Made by a program: the position numbers and the translations under genes. A stretch of 64,000 bases of DNA, taken from the NCBI RefSeq assembly GCF_007747795.1, contig NZ_CP036275.1:1750501-1814500 (forward strand), read 5' to 3'. The DNA comes from Maioricimonas rarisocia (GTDB lineage: Bacteria; Planctomycetota; Planctomycetia; Planctomycetales; Planctomycetaceae). Under the pieces are notes generated by a model, which made no database searches, was not told where the DNA came from, and was given only the letters and a program-made list of their open reading frames with translations. Positions within the stretch are counted from its first letter, which is position 1, and each line of letters starts with the position of its first letter. Below, piece after piece: positions 44,202 through 57,510 of this stretch.

Positions 44202-44645
44202 TCAGCTCGAGGTCAGTTCGAAACTGGGGGGCGTGTCGGGCGACTCGGTGATGTCGGCCGTCAACTGGGTCTGCTGCGGGCTGCTGTACTTCTCGGGGAT
44301 CGACTCGCTCGCCTGGCCGCTCATCATCAGCTGCTCGATGTCCATCCCCTCTTCGGGACTGACAGAGGCACCGTCTTTGGCCACGATCCGGCTGATGGTC
44401 ACCTTGTAGCTGCCGGGAATGATGCCGGGCTTCTTGCCACTGGTGAGCGTGAATTCTCCCGATTCATTCGTCTGCCCGAACGCTCCGTTCTTTCCGGCTT
44501 CCTGGGGATGAAAGGTGATGACGGCGTCGGGCAGGGGCTGGCCATCCAGACTGACGATCCCCGAATAGGGAACCAGTTCGGGCCCCTTCTCTGAGGAACC
44601 GCAGCCGACCGTCAGCAACACGAGCAAAAGACTGAACCAGCGCAC
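44202..44645 (-). CDS. Lipoprotein with carboxypeptidase-regulatory-like fold
   Basis: A 147-residue exported protein. The N-terminus, MRWFSLLLVLLTVGCGSS, ends with the lipobox LTVGC, so the Cys is likely lipidated. The rest (YSGIVSLDGQPLPDAVITFH, GEFTLTSGKKPGIIPGSYKV) resembles the small beta-sandwich carboxypeptidase-regulatory-like domain common in planctomycete lipoproteins. The ATG at 44645 is well placed for the signal sequence. It follows the DUF1559 gene by 105 bases on the same strand; the two are often adjacent in this phylum. No enzymatic activity is inferred. Confidence 0.88.
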   Translation of the reverse strand: MRWFSLLLVLLTVGCGSSEKGPELVPYSGIVSLDGQPLPDAVITFHPQEAGKNGAFGQTNESGEFTLTSGKKPGIIPGSYKVTISRIVAKDGASVSPEEGMDIEQLMMSGQASESIPEKYSSPQQTQLTADITESPDTPPSFELTSS

Positions 44646-44750
44646 TTCAGAGAACCTCCATCGAAATCTGCTGTCGAATTGAACCCAGACAAATGGCCGC
44701 GGCCCGCGACATGGTGGACCGCGGCGTGCAGTCGGGGGGAACAGATGGGA

Positions 44751-45716
<966 letters not shown>

Positions 45717-46112
45717 TACTCACTCCCTGGTGACAGAAAAGACAGATCGAGTTCCGCGATCGAGACGCCCTCGCGTTCGTCGACAAAAAAAGACATGACA
45801 TCGAATACCGGCAGAATGCCGCCCGGGGAGAGAGTCTCCCCGTTTCTCCACACGTTGTTGAGACGATCTCCGCACGGCATCCGGAAACCGGATGTGCCCA
45901 ACGATGTACTGGTCTCAACAGACTCAGAGTTGCAAAGCACGTGCCGTGTCGCGCATGCGAAACACTGTTTGAAGCAGCGATGGCATTGCCGACCGGCAAT
46001 TACTGCAGGTTCGCGAGTTGCAGCGAGACGCGTGCGACCGGGGCAGCGGGAAGCGACGCTGCTTATTCGCGCAACGCGAACGCCACGTCGATAGGCACGT
46101 GGAGCGCGAGCG
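45717..46112. other. Intergenic region upstream of the DUF1559 gene
   Basis: This 396-bp gap holds the promoter of the DUF1559 gene and the end of the glycosyltransferase operon. A perfect 8-bp stem, CGGGGAGA (45824-45831) and TCTCCCCG (45835-45842), with loop GAG lies within it; an A tract at about 45785-45791 would read as a U tract on the minus strand. I see no gene. Confidence 0.45.
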
Positions 46113-48011
46113 TCAGTCGAGGAGCGGTGTGGAGGAGAGGTTCGCAACCGGCCCGGCAGCGCCGACTTCGGTTCTCGAGTCAGGCGTCGTCACCGTAAAC
46201 AGCTGCACCTCGCCACCAAACGTTTCGACTGCGTCCTCGAGAATGTCGCCTAACAGCTGGCGATCCTGCGAGGTCAACGCAAAGAACTCGATTGCGTTGA
46301 GTTGTCCGTAAAAGTCGAGTTTGGCGGGGACGCGATGAATGCGGCGGATCGCGGGGACCGCATTGTCCTGCAGCAGGCTGGCAACCCCCTGCCCCGAAAG
46401 GCCGATCCGGGATGGATCAGGCCACCACACGGCGAAGACGGGGCTGGTCTGTGATTGCCAGTCCAGGTCGTCTGAGGCAATCGGCTGCACGTTCAGAGAG
46501 ACAATGCGATACGTGCGGCCGATCTGCGAAACCGGGGCCGATGCCGTCCGCCAACTCTCCGGCAGCACGGCCGCGGGACCGAAGTCGGTGGCAAGGCTCC
46601 AGTCGGCCGATTCGTCGACCCACAATGCGACATGCCGGATGGGCCGTTCTGCGGCGACGCGATCTGCTGCGGTCTGCCATTCCTGCGGCAGGTACTTCGC
46701 GAACCAGTACTCGTTGCCGGCCGGGAGAACCACATAGACCGGCTCGTCGGCCGGTGTGCTTTGTTCTTCCAGCTGCGCCAGCGCCTGGTGATCCCAGTGT
46801 CCCGTATCCGCCGTCTGCCAGGCCATCCCTGCGGTCGCCGTGAGGATGCCAACCAGCGTGACAAACCGCAGCGGCGTCGAGTTGATCGCCCAGCAGATCC
46901 GTTCGACGAGAAAGGCGAGGCCGGCGATGGCAAGCGGCAGGATGTACCCGCAGGTGCGGGCGTACGGCAGCTTGTGTGTTCCCCAGAAGTGCAGCAGGCT
47001 CACGGCAACAACTGCGAGTGCGAGGAGCCCCAGGGATCGGTCGGCCCGCCGGAATGGCATCAGCAGCAGTCCAGCAGCGCCGGCGACAAACACAACCATC
47101 CCGACGGGACCGGGGAACAGATCCCGACCGATCTCGAGCAGACCGCGACCGAACTCCGCCACGGACAAGACCCGGTTGCCGTACTGCTGTGCCGACGAGA
47201 CGACGTACGGCAGCCGATCCATCAGGAAGACGAGTCCGACGCTGCCAATGGCCAGCATCTGGGCGAACAGACTGGTGCGCCATTGTCGACGACGGTGTCG
47301 CGTCTCCTGCGGATCCTCCACGTTGACCGGTGCGGGGGGAACGAGCCACAGCACGAAGTAGGCGGGAAGCAGCCAGTCGACCGCGAGGCTGACGACGTTC
47401 ATGAAAGTGGCGGCAGCGGTGATCGACATGACCGCGGCACGTGGGACGGACGCGGGCCGTCGCGCGAGGACCCAGGCGGCAGTCAGGAAGATGACCTGCA
47501 AGGCCAGCATCAGGCTGTAGCCGCGGGCTTCGAGACTGAAGCGAACAACGTACGGGAGCGAAAAGGCCCAGACGGCCGCGAACGCTGCCGCGTAGCGCCA
47601 CCGCAATCCCCAGTAGAACAGAGCGAAGCAGGCGAAGGCGAAGACGGCTGCTCCGGCCAGTGCCGTCAGCCGGACGAACTGCGGTGTCCGCGGTGTGCGG
47701 CTCGAAACGAGGTTGAGCAGCGCACTGTGCAGGACGTGATTGTTCGGCTCCAGCCAGACACCGGTAGCCCGGTACATGCCGGCGGCAAGCTGGAAGGGAG
47801 ACGGATCATCCAGTTCCGCGAGCTGATCAGCCCGGCGGATCTCCCGCATCTGGCCGTCCGATTCGAGTCCGACCCACGTGTAGTATTCGAGACTGACCCA
47901 CTCGTCGTACTCGAGAGGGCGATTGGCATCGGGGTGCGACCAGCGCAGCGTGACCAGACCGGCGAGAGTGCCGGCAACCAGCAGCGAAACCACGAGGGGG
48001 CGGATGGTCAT
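46113..48011 (-). CDS. GT39-like membrane glycosyltransferase
   Basis: A 632-residue polytopic protein with about 10-12 predicted transmembrane helices. Near the N-terminus, YDEWVSLEYYTWVG carries the Asp-Glu pair typical of the first periplasmic loop of GT-C enzymes such as PMT/ArnT, which use polyprenyl-phosphate sugars. Other segments include LALQVIFLTAAWVLARR and GNRVLSVAEFGRGLLEIG. The C-terminal 200 residues are soluble and unfamiliar. The ATG at 48011 is chosen as the likely start; a GTG at 48056 overlapping the upstream gene is possible. The preceding gene encodes a GT2 enzyme that could supply the lipid-linked sugar. Confidence 0.8.
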   Translation of the reverse strand: MTIRPLVVSLLVAGTLAGLVTLRWSHPDANRPLEYDEWVSLEYYTWVGLESDGQMREIRRADQLAELDDPSPFQLAAGMYRATGVWLEPNNHVLHSALLNLVSSRTPRTPQFVRLTALAGAAVFAFACFALFYWGLRWRYAAAFAAVWAFSLPYVVRFSLEARGYSLMLALQVIFLTAAWVLARRPASVPRAAVMSITAAATFMNVVSLAVDWLLPAYFVLWLVPPAPVNVEDPQETRHRRRQWRTSLFAQMLAIGSVGLVFLMDRLPYVVSSAQQYGNRVLSVAEFGRGLLEIGRDLFPGPVGMVVFVAGAAGLLLMPFRRADRSLGLLALAVVAVSLLHFWGTHKLPYARTCGYILPLAIAGLAFLVERICWAINSTPLRFVTLVGILTATAGMAWQTADTGHWDHQALAQLEEQSTPADEPVYVVLPAGNEYWFAKYLPQEWQTAADRVAAERPIRHVALWVDESADWSLATDFGPAAVLPESWRTASAPVSQIGRTYRIVSLNVQPIASDDLDWQSQTSPVFAVWWPDPSRIGLSGQGVASLLQDNAVPAIRRIHRVPAKLDFYGQLNAIEFFALTSQDRQLLGDILEDAVETFGGEVQLFTVTTPDSRTEVGAAGPVANLSSTPLLD

Positions 48012-48048
48012 TGAAGGTTCACCAGACCTGTGAAATGCGTCCGCCCGG

Positions 48049-48912
48049 TCAGTCACCGAAGGCGTAGCGGACGATGCACCACAGTGCCTGGAAACCGTCC
48101 TTCCAGCCGATGTGCTTGCCTTCGTCGTACGTGCGGCCCGAATAGCTGACCGACAGTTCGAAGATGCGGAGCCGGCGGCGGGCCACCTTGGCGGTGATCT
48201 CCGGCTCGAATCCGAACCGGTTCTGCTTGAGCGTGGGCGTGATGTCGGCCAGAGCCTCCCGCCGGAAGACCTTGTAACAGGTCTCCATGTCGGTGAGGTT
48301 GAGGTTCGTGAAGCAGTTGGAAAGCAGCGTCAGAAACTGGTTGCCCAGGTAGTGCCAGAAATACAGCACGCGGTGCGGCTGATCGCCGAGAAACCGGCTC
48401 CCGTACACGACGTCGGCTTTCCCTTCGACGATCGGCTGCAGCAGTCGCGGGTACTCGCTGGGGTTGTATTCGAGGTCGGCGTCCTGAATGACGAGGACGG
48501 TGCCGGTTGCCTTCTGAAAGCCCGTCCGCAGGGCGGCCCCCTTCCCCTGGTTCTCCTCGTGGAAAGCCAGCTCGATCCGGTTTTCGGGATCGCTCGCCGA
48601 CTCGGCCTCGAGGACCCGCATGATCTCCCGGGAGTCGTCGCGGCTGCAGTCGTCGACGAGGATGATCTCTTTGCGGATCGGCACCTGGCGGACCCGGTCA
48701 ACGAGCTGGCGAAGCGTCGCCTCTTCGTTGTAGACCGGGATGATCACCGACAGCACAAGGTCGTCTGGCATCGCGTAGATGCAGAGTTGTCGACAGGCGG
48801 AGTCGCCAAGTCGATCCCGCAGCGCGTAGTACCAGTCGTGCGTGTACGGGCGGGCGTCGACGCCGGCGGGCCCATCGAGCGCTTCGGCCGGAAAGTCAGT
48901 CGCTGTTGCCAT
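48049..48912 (-). CDS. GT2 polyprenyl-phosphate sugar synthase-like protein
   Basis: A 287-residue GT-A fold enzyme of the DPM1/DPG synthase type. It shows [40 protein letters not shown], the nucleotide-metal motif [20 protein letters not shown], and the conserved [15 protein letters not shown] and [20 protein letters not shown]. It probably makes a polyprenyl-phosphate sugar on the cytosolic face. The ATG at 48912 has GAGGGA about eight bases upstream; the longer frame is not conserved. It is followed at 37 bases by the GT39-like membrane enzyme, which would transfer that sugar. Confidence 0.9.
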   Translation of the reverse strand: MATATDFPAEALDGPAGVDARPYTHDWYYALRDRLGDSACRQLCIYAMPDDLVLSVIIPVYNEEATLRQLVDRVRQVPIRKEIILVDDCSRDDSREIMRVLEAESASDPENRIELAFHEENQGKGAALRTGFQKATGTVLVIQDADLEYNPSEYPRLLQPIVEGKADVVYGSRFLGDQPHRVLYFWHYLGNQFLTLLSNCFTNLNLTDMETCYKVFRREALADITPTLKQNRFGFEPEITAKVARRRLRIFELSVSYSGRTYDEGKHIGWKDGFQALWCIVRYAFGD

Positions 48913-49429
48913 CGCGGCAGTCCCTCGTTCGTGCAGTCTCTCGTCGCGAATCCGCGTTGTGGCGTAGTTGCCTCGGGCAGAGACGACCGAAAACGCTCTG
49001 CCACTCAACGCTACGGCGGAAATCCGTCTTCGATTGCCGTCGGCCTGTTCCCTCCAGCTTTTTTGCCGGCGTCAATCGGTGGGACCGGCAGAACCGTGAG
49101 AACCGTCGCGAAGACGCGGTGTCCCAGCGGCCTGCTGTTGCGGGGCGTGGGCGAGTGAGTCACATTCCGCAGACTTGACAGGACTTGCGGGCTTTCTGAT
49201 CCTGATATCAGAGTTCGCGAATGCGTGACTCCTTCCCACCCCTGCAACCGACCGCATTTCGGTCCCGTGTGGGCCGATGCGAATGCCCTCCAACCCTGCC
49301 CCTGAAACATCCGGCGACGGTGAACTGATCCTGTGCATTCGACGCGTCTGACTCTGCCGATGGGCCCCGGCTGATAGGACGCGACCACCGCAGGAACGGC
49401 CTTCCGCGGAGACCTGAGGAATCCGATTG
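48913..49429. other. Divergent intergenic region
   Basis: This 517-bp gap separates the divergent GT2 and cytochrome/WD40 genes. A 10-bp palindrome, CTGATATCAG, lies at 49202-49211 and a TTGACA-like hexamer at 49175. No -10 box is convincing. Open frames here look like noise. Confidence 0.4.
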
Positions 49430-51496
49430 ATGCAATTGACGACGTGGCGTTTCGGGCTGGTGTTGTGCAGTCTTCTCCTGGTGCCCGGACTGTCGACCGG
49501 ATCGGCTGTGGCCGACGACGCCGCGCCCGCGGCCACAGAGGAGAAGCCGGCGGATACGGCTGCAGAACCTGCCGCGGAGACAAAGCCTGCTGAGTCAAAG
49601 CCGGCCGAACCAGAGGCGAAGCCCGAAGAGCCGAAACCTGAACCGGCACAGCCGAGTGCCGAGGAACAGGCCCGACAGAAAGCGGCCGAACTGCAGAAGC
49701 AGGCCGAAGAGGCGGCTGCAAAGAAGGAACAGGCCTCCGGTAGGGTGAGCGAACTGGAAGGTTCGTTGCTGGAACTGCAGCAGAAGATCGCGCAGCTGAA
49801 GCGGGATCTCGACGGCTCGATGAAGAAGATCGCCGAGACCGAAGAGACGCTGAAGAAGCAGAAGTCGGAAGCCGACACGGCTGCTGCCGCGAAGAAAGCG
49901 GCTGACGAAGCCGAAGCCGCCGCTCAGAAAGAACTGGCCGAGGCTCAGAAGAAGGTCGAAGCCGCGAAGGCGAAAGTGGCCGAGGCGGGCAAGAAGGCGA
50001 CCGACGCGGCTGCGACCCTGGCCGCAACGGAGAAGGCCGTGAGCGAGATGAAGGCGGCGATGACGCAGTCGCAGGCGGGGGTGAAGACGGCCTCTGAGCA
50101 GCTGGCCGCCCTGCAGACACAGCTCGAGCAGGCCCGGACTGCCGCTCAGTCGGCCGAACAGGAATGGCTGGCCCGCGCTCAGGCCGCCGAGGAGACGCTC
50201 AAGTCGCTCGGCGAGTGGGTCTCGTTCACCGACGAGGTTGCTCCGATCTTCTACAAACGGTGTCTGGCCTGTCACAACGCCCGGACATCGAAGGGGCGAT
50301 TCAACATGGAGTCGTTCGCCGCCATCATGAAGGGGGGCGAATCGGGTGAAGCTCTGGTGCCCGGCGACAGCGACGATTCGAACCTCTGCATCCAGGTCGA
50401 CGACGGATCGATGCCGAAGGATGCTGATCCGCTCACCCCGGAGCAGATCAAGCTGATCGCCCGCTGGGTCGATCTGGGAGCGAAGCTGGATGCGGGGGCC
50501 GATCCGGAAGCACCGCTGATCCAGATCATGCCGAAGTTCCCACAGCCGCCCGCCCCGGAAGCCTACGCAGTTCCGATTCCTGTGACGGCCGTGGAGTTCA
50601 GCCCGGACGGAGCCCTGGTCGCGACGTCCGGCTATCACGAAGTTCTGCTGTGGAAAGCCGAGAACGGGGAACTCCTTCGCCGCATCACCAACGTTGCCGA
50701 GCGGGTCTACGACATCGACTTCCATCCCGATGGCCAGCGACTGGCGATTGCCGCCGGCACGCCCGGGCAGGTTGGTGAAGTGAAGATCTTTCAGGTCGAG
50801 AATGGCGAACTGCTGGCCGACCTGGTGACGGTCGAAGACGCGATGTTTGGCGTCGCGTTCAGTCCGGACGGGGCCCGTCTGGCCGCCTGCGGGGCCGACC
50901 GCAGCATCCGCATCTTCGAGACCGACTCGGGCAAGGAACTGGTGCGGATTGAGGATCATGCCGACTGGGTGATGGACATCGCATGGTCGCCGGATGCCAG
51001 CCAGATCGCCTCGGCCAGTCGCGACAAGACGTCGAAGCTGTTCGACGCGGCAAGCGGTGACGCGGTGACGACGTTCAACGGTCATGGCGAGCCGGTCTTC
51101 GGTGTCGCGTTTCTGCCGGATGGCAAGCAGGTGGCTACCGCCGGCCGGGACAAGTTGATTCGCATCTGGAAGACAGAGGATGCCAAGGAGGTGCGGCGGA
51201 TTGGAGGCTTCGGCAACGAAGTCTTCCGGCTGGTTGTCTTGCCGGATCAGCGGATCTTCAGCTGCAGTGCCGACAAGACGGCGCGTCTGCATCAGGCGAG
51301 CGACGGCAAGGCGCTCAAGACGTACTCGGGACATGCCGACTGGGTGTACTCGCTGGATGTCCATGCCGAGTCGGGGCGTGTTGTGACTGGTTGCTACACC
51401 GGCAACGTGCGCATCTGGTCGATCGAGGAGGCCAAGCCGCTGCAGGAATGGACGGCGGCTCCCGGACATACCGGGAACGAACAGGCGGCGAAGTAG
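49430..51496 (+). CDS. Secreted coiled-coil/cytochrome c/WD40 fusion protein
   Basis: A 688-residue exported protein. After a signal peptide (about 1-29) comes a Pro/Ala/Glu-rich region and a long coiled coil (about 75-250) rich in Lys, Glu and Ala. A planctomycete-type cytochrome c domain follows with a heme-binding CLACH (278-282) and a distal Met candidate in DDGSMPKDADPL. The C-terminal half is a WD40 propeller, for example AVEFSPDGALVATSGYHEVL and VMDIAWSPDASQIASASRDK. It may be an electron carrier or scaffold. The ATG at 49430 has GAGGA about ten bases upstream; a TTG directly before it is not needed. A terminator follows. Confidence 0.92.
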   Translation: MQLTTWRFGLVLCSLLLVPGLSTGSAVADDAAPAATEEKPADTAAEPAAETKPAESKPAEPEAKPEEPKPEPAQPSAEEQARQKAAELQKQAEEAAAKKEQASGRVSELEGSLLELQQKIAQLKRDLDGSMKKIAETEETLKKQKSEADTAAAAKKAADEAEAAAQKELAEAQKKVEAAKAKVAEAGKKATDAAATLAATEKAVSEMKAAMTQSQAGVKTASEQLAALQTQLEQARTAAQSAEQEWLARAQAAEETLKSLGEWVSFTDEVAPIFYKRCLACHNARTSKGRFNMESFAAIMKGGESGEALVPGDSDDSNLCIQVDDGSMPKDADPLTPEQIKLIARWVDLGAKLDAGADPEAPLIQIMPKFPQPPAPEAYAVPIPVTAVEFSPDGALVATSGYHEVLLWKAENGELLRRITNVAERVYDIDFHPDGQRLAIAAGTPGQVGEVKIFQVENGELLADLVTVEDAMFGVAFSPDGARLAACGADRSIRIFETDSGKELVRIEDHADWVMDIAWSPDASQIASASRDKTSKLFDAASGDAVTTFNGHGEPVFGVAFLPDGKQVATAGRDKLIRIWKTEDAKEVRRIGGFGNEVFRLVVLPDQRIFSCSADKTARLHQASDGKALKTYSGHADWVYSLDVHAESGRVVTGCYTGNVRIWSIEEAKPLQEWTAAPGHTGNEQAAK

Positions 51497-51822
51497 ATCG
51501 TTCGAGCTTCCGCCTGCAGGAAGGCATGTCGTCTCTCGGAGCATGGCCCACCGGACGCAGCCGGTGGGCTTTTCGCTTTCGTGGCCATGCTCTCGTCGCC
51601 TCTCCTTTAAGGTTTCGTGAATTCCGATTGCGCGTCGCGGCGGATGGCGTTCAGGCCGTCGATCCGCTGATGGCCGTGCACTACACTCCGGCTGACCGGA
51701 AAGACCATCGACACGGCTCGATGGCATGAACGTGTTGCGGCCGGGGCCTGCCCGCATCAGCCGAGAATCTGCGACCCGGACCAGCCATCCCGGGATGTCG
51801 CCATGCCGGACAGGGGATCGCC
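51497..51822. other. Intergenic region with terminator
   Basis: Apart from the terminator at 51546-51573 no gene or repeat is evident. The rest should contain the promoter of the histidine kinase gene, but no clear -35/-10 pair was found. Confidence 0.5.
51546..51573 (+). terminator. Rho-independent terminator after the cytochrome/WD40 gene
   Basis: GCCCACCGG (51546-51554) pairs perfectly with CCGGTGGGC (51561-51569) around a 6-nt loop, followed by TTTT (51570-51573), 50 bases after the stop. Confidence 0.85.
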
Positions 51823-54741
<2,919 letters not shown>

Positions 54742-55022
54742 AAGCCCCCTTGAGCGGGGCCCGGCTCGCGCCGAATCTGCCGGATCCGGCTCGAGACCAC
54801 CCCGGAGGTCGTCTCGCGGCAGGTGGTTCTAAGGAGTGTCGCGCCAACGGCTTGCGGTCGGCTTTGGTGCGCCTGCGGAATGCGGATCGGGGTACGGCTC
54901 GGGTTGCCGGCGCTTGCGGCCGACAGTAGTCTCCCGGCCCCTCTCACAACCGGTTCAGTGGACTATGCGCAGACGGATCCTGGCGTGCGCGGTCATGCTG
55001 ACTGTTACTCGAATCACTCCTC

Positions 55023-55925
55023 ATGCTCCGACTTGGCATCGTCGATTTCGATTCGTCCCACGCGGTGGAGTTTGCGCGGCGGTTCAACCACGCCGGCGTG
55101 ACTGCGGACCAGTTTGTGGATGGTGCCCGCGTCGTGGCCGGCTGGCCCGGCAGTTCGCAGATGGCACCGGAGCGAATTCCCGGCTTTACGAGCGATGTGA
55201 AGGCGGCTGGCGTGGAACTGGTTGACTCGCCGGAAGCTTTGATGGATCGCATCGACGCGGTGCTGATTCTGTCGCTGGCGGGCGATGCGCACCTGGAACG
55301 GGTGCGACCGTTTCTCGAAGCGGGAATTCCCGCCTATGTCGACAAGCCGTTCGCCAGCACAGCCAGTGATGCCGACGAAATGGTCCGGCTGTCGCGCGAG
55401 CACGACGTGCTGATGTGGCAGGGCTCGGCGGTCCGGTTCTGCAGCAGTGTGACCCAATACAAGGCGTCGTGGGATCGGCTCGGTCGACTGCACGGGGCCG
55501 TCAGCTTCGGACCGGCCAAACGGGCTGCGGGAAACCCGGGGCTGTTTCATTACGGGATTCATCCCACCGAGATGTTGTTTGCCGTGATGGGACGTGGCTG
55601 CCAGCGGGTGACCAATGCCTGCGTCGATGGTGCCGAGGTGGTGACCGGCTGGTGGTCGGATGGACGCGTCGCGACGCTGCGGGGTAACCGCACCGGATCG
55701 ACCGCCTACGGCATTCTTGGATTTCATGAACATGGTGTCGTCCGCCGGCATGTTTCGCTGCGGGACGCCTACCGGAATCTCTGCCGGGCGATCGTGCAGG
55801 GATTCGAAACGGGGCAGCCCCCGGTCGATCCGGAAGAAACACTGGAAGTGACGCGATTCATTCTGGCTGCTGCGGCGAGTGAAGCCCGCGGCGGCGAGCC
55901 GGTCGCGTTGTTGGACATTGCCTGA
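55023..55925 (+). CDS. Gfo/Idh/MocA-family oxidoreductase
   Basis: A 300-residue cytosolic protein. The N-terminus (LRLGIVDFDSSHAVEFARRF) is a variant Rossmann start lacking the classical GxGxxG. The central DKPFASTASDADEMV replaces the usual EKP motif but keeps Lys-Pro. HYGIHPTEMLFAVMG resembles the C-terminal domain active-site helix of the family. Members reduce or oxidise sugars and polyols using NAD(P); the substrate is unknown. ATG 55023 is preferred as the start of the Rossmann fold. The next gene lies 91 bases away on the same strand. Confidence 0.85.
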   Translation: MLRLGIVDFDSSHAVEFARRFNHAGVTADQFVDGARVVAGWPGSSQMAPERIPGFTSDVKAAGVELVDSPEALMDRIDAVLILSLAGDAHLERVRPFLEAGIPAYVDKPFASTASDADEMVRLSREHDVLMWQGSAVRFCSSVTQYKASWDRLGRLHGAVSFGPAKRAAGNPGLFHYGIHPTEMLFAVMGRGCQRVTNACVDGAEVVTGWWSDGRVATLRGNRTGSTAYGILGFHEHGVVRRHVSLRDAYRNLCRAIVQGFETGQPPVDPEETLEVTRFILAAAASEARGGEPVALLDIA

Positions 55926-56016
55926 AGTTCTGTGACAGGTTGCGGGCCGCAACAATTCGAAACTGACCATAGCGGACTTGCGGAAGACGCTTCGGCACTG
56001 CGACAGGGAGGTCGCG

Positions 56017-56835
56017 ATGAACGTTCCGATTCAATGGCTGCTGACATTCGCCATTACGGTGCAGCTGGCATCGGTCTGTATGGCCCAGGACATGCGGGTC
56101 TACACGACCGTCTCGAAGGTGTCGGCCAGTGAAGGGCAGCCGCAGGTCATCGCCCGCACGCTGACGCTGTTTCATGCCGGCAAGGTGTACGACCACATCG
56201 AAGAGGTCGGCGAAGTGGTGATTTTCGAGCCGATTCACAACCGGTTCCGGATCCTCAACGGCAACTACGTGGCGACGACGGTTCCATTCGACCAGCTGCA
56301 GCAGCTGCTGCGGGTGGCCCGTTCGGAAGCAGTCCGCTATCTGGATGACCTCGACGAAAGTGCCGATCCCCGCGAGCAGCGGATCGTGCCCGCCCTGAAG
56401 TTCCAGCTCAATCCCCTGCTCCGCCAGGAGTACGCCGACGAAACCGGGCGGCTGCAGATGATCGGCGACTACCTCAGCTACGATGTGCAGACCGCGGCGA
56501 TCGAACAGGCGACACTGCTCGATCAGTATCTCGCCTATGCCGACTGGGCCTGCCGACTGAACTACGTGCTGCACCCGCAGTCGATGTATCCGGAGTCGCG
56601 GCTGCAGTTGAACGACGCGCTGCGGAACCGCCGTCGGCTGCCGACGACAGTCTCACTGACGGCTCGTGTCGATGCCGAGATTCAGCTGCGGGCCGAGCAC
56701 CGGTTCGGCTGGGAGCTGCACGCGTTCGACAAGGATCAGATCAACAAGTGGGAGCGTCTGCTGCAGTCGGACCGGATCCGCTGGGTCAGCTTCCACGAGT
56801 ATCAGCAGCAGGTGATGACGGCCAGCTCGAAGTAG
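56017..56835 (+). CDS. Secreted protein of unknown function
   Basis: A 272-residue product with a signal peptide (MNVPIQWLLTFAITVQLAS..., cleaved near MAQ-DM). The mature part is mixed strand and helix with no recognised motif: VYTTVSKVSASEGQPQVIAR, GEVVIFEPIHNRFRILNGNY, LLDQYLAYADWACRLNYVLH. The pattern suggests a periplasmic or surface role. GGGAGG seven bases before the ATG at 56017 supports the start. It may be co-transcribed with the upstream Gfo/Idh/MocA gene. I do not recognise the family. Confidence 0.8.
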   Translation: MNVPIQWLLTFAITVQLASVCMAQDMRVYTTVSKVSASEGQPQVIARTLTLFHAGKVYDHIEEVGEVVIFEPIHNRFRILNGNYVATTVPFDQLQQLLRVARSEAVRYLDDLDESADPREQRIVPALKFQLNPLLRQEYADETGRLQMIGDYLSYDVQTAAIEQATLLDQYLAYADWACRLNYVLHPQSMYPESRLQLNDALRNRRRLPTTVSLTARVDAEIQLRAEHRFGWELHAFDKDQINKWERLLQSDRIRWVSFHEYQQQVMTASSK

Positions 56836-57243
56836 CTGCTGAATGCAGGTTCGTGGGGTGGCAGGCTCGCCCTTGAAGGCGAGCATGTATTCGCCGTTGA
56901 TGCCGGTTGATTACCCCCGAGCTGACACTCGGGGCTCGCCAAACTCTGCAGGTCAGGCATCGCCTGACGACCGCCGGTGTGCCACCGCTCGGGCGGTTTC
57001 ATCCGCGGGCCGATGCACCGGGGCACGCGAGGGGCGAATGCGATGCGGGCCTCACGTCAGATGCCGGGACCAGTCCCAGCCTACCCTGCTGGCACGGCGG
57101 CTCGCAGAGCCGTGGCACCCGGCATTCGGGGCTGCAAAACTCCGGGCGAGCCGGGAGTGTGAGCTCCCGGATGAAAACCGTGATACGCGCAGGTTGTTCC
57201 CGAGCTGACACCAGAGGCTCGCCATGGTCGTTTGAAGATACCC
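56836..57243. repeat. Repeat-rich intergenic region with several hairpins
   Basis: No gene is evident. Perfect short hairpins follow each other: GCTCGCC/GGCGAGC (56865-56884), CCCCGAG/CTCGGGG (56915-56934), GTCAGGC/GCCTGAC (56952-56968), GGGAC/GTCCC (57066-57077), CGGCTC/GAGCCG (57098-57112), CCGGGAG/CTCCCGG (57151-57170). Several phrases recur at 1768-2254 and 61761-62370, for example CTCGCAGAGCCGTGGCACC. These are dispersed palindromic repeats of unknown function. Confidence 0.75.
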
Positions 57244-57360
57244 TTACTGCCGTTTGTGGCATTTGCGGCAGCGGGTCTGGCGACCGATCAGGGCACCGCA
57301 TTTTTCGCAGCGTTTCGATCGTTTGGCGATCTTGGCCTTCGAGCGCGGGCGTGCGACCAT
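57244..57360 (-). CDS. Tiny basic zinc-ribbon protein, possibly ribosomal
   Basis: A 38-residue ORF begins MVARPRSKAKIAKRSKRC and holds two CxxC pairs, CEKC and CRKC, spaced like a zinc ribbon, in a strongly basic background. AAGGTG about seven bases upstream supports the ATG at 57360. It resembles small zinc-binding ribosomal proteins, but I cannot assign it to a known one. It lies downstream of glyQS after a terminator, so it may have its own promoter or depend on readthrough. Confidence 0.7.
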   Translation of the reverse strand: MVARPRSKAKIAKRSKRCEKCGALIGRQTRCRKCHKRQ

Positions 57361-57437
57361 GGCTGGCACCTTGAAAAAGCGGTGATTGAAGAGAGAAAGG
57401 CTTCTCCAAAATTTAACCGTTCGCGCCGGCCGAAGCA

Positions 57438-57475
57438 AAAAAAATCCGCACCGCCGTGGCTGGCGATGCGGATTC
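57438..57475 (-). terminator. Rho-independent terminator after glyQS
   Basis: On the minus strand an 8-bp stem plus a 4-bp inner stem (57444-57456 with 57463-57475, one mismatch) is followed by eight U (complement of A run 57438-57445), 35 bases after the glyQS stop. Confidence 0.88.
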
Positions 57476-57510
57476 TCTACTTCAGACGTCAGACGGCGTT
57501 CTGCGTCGGC

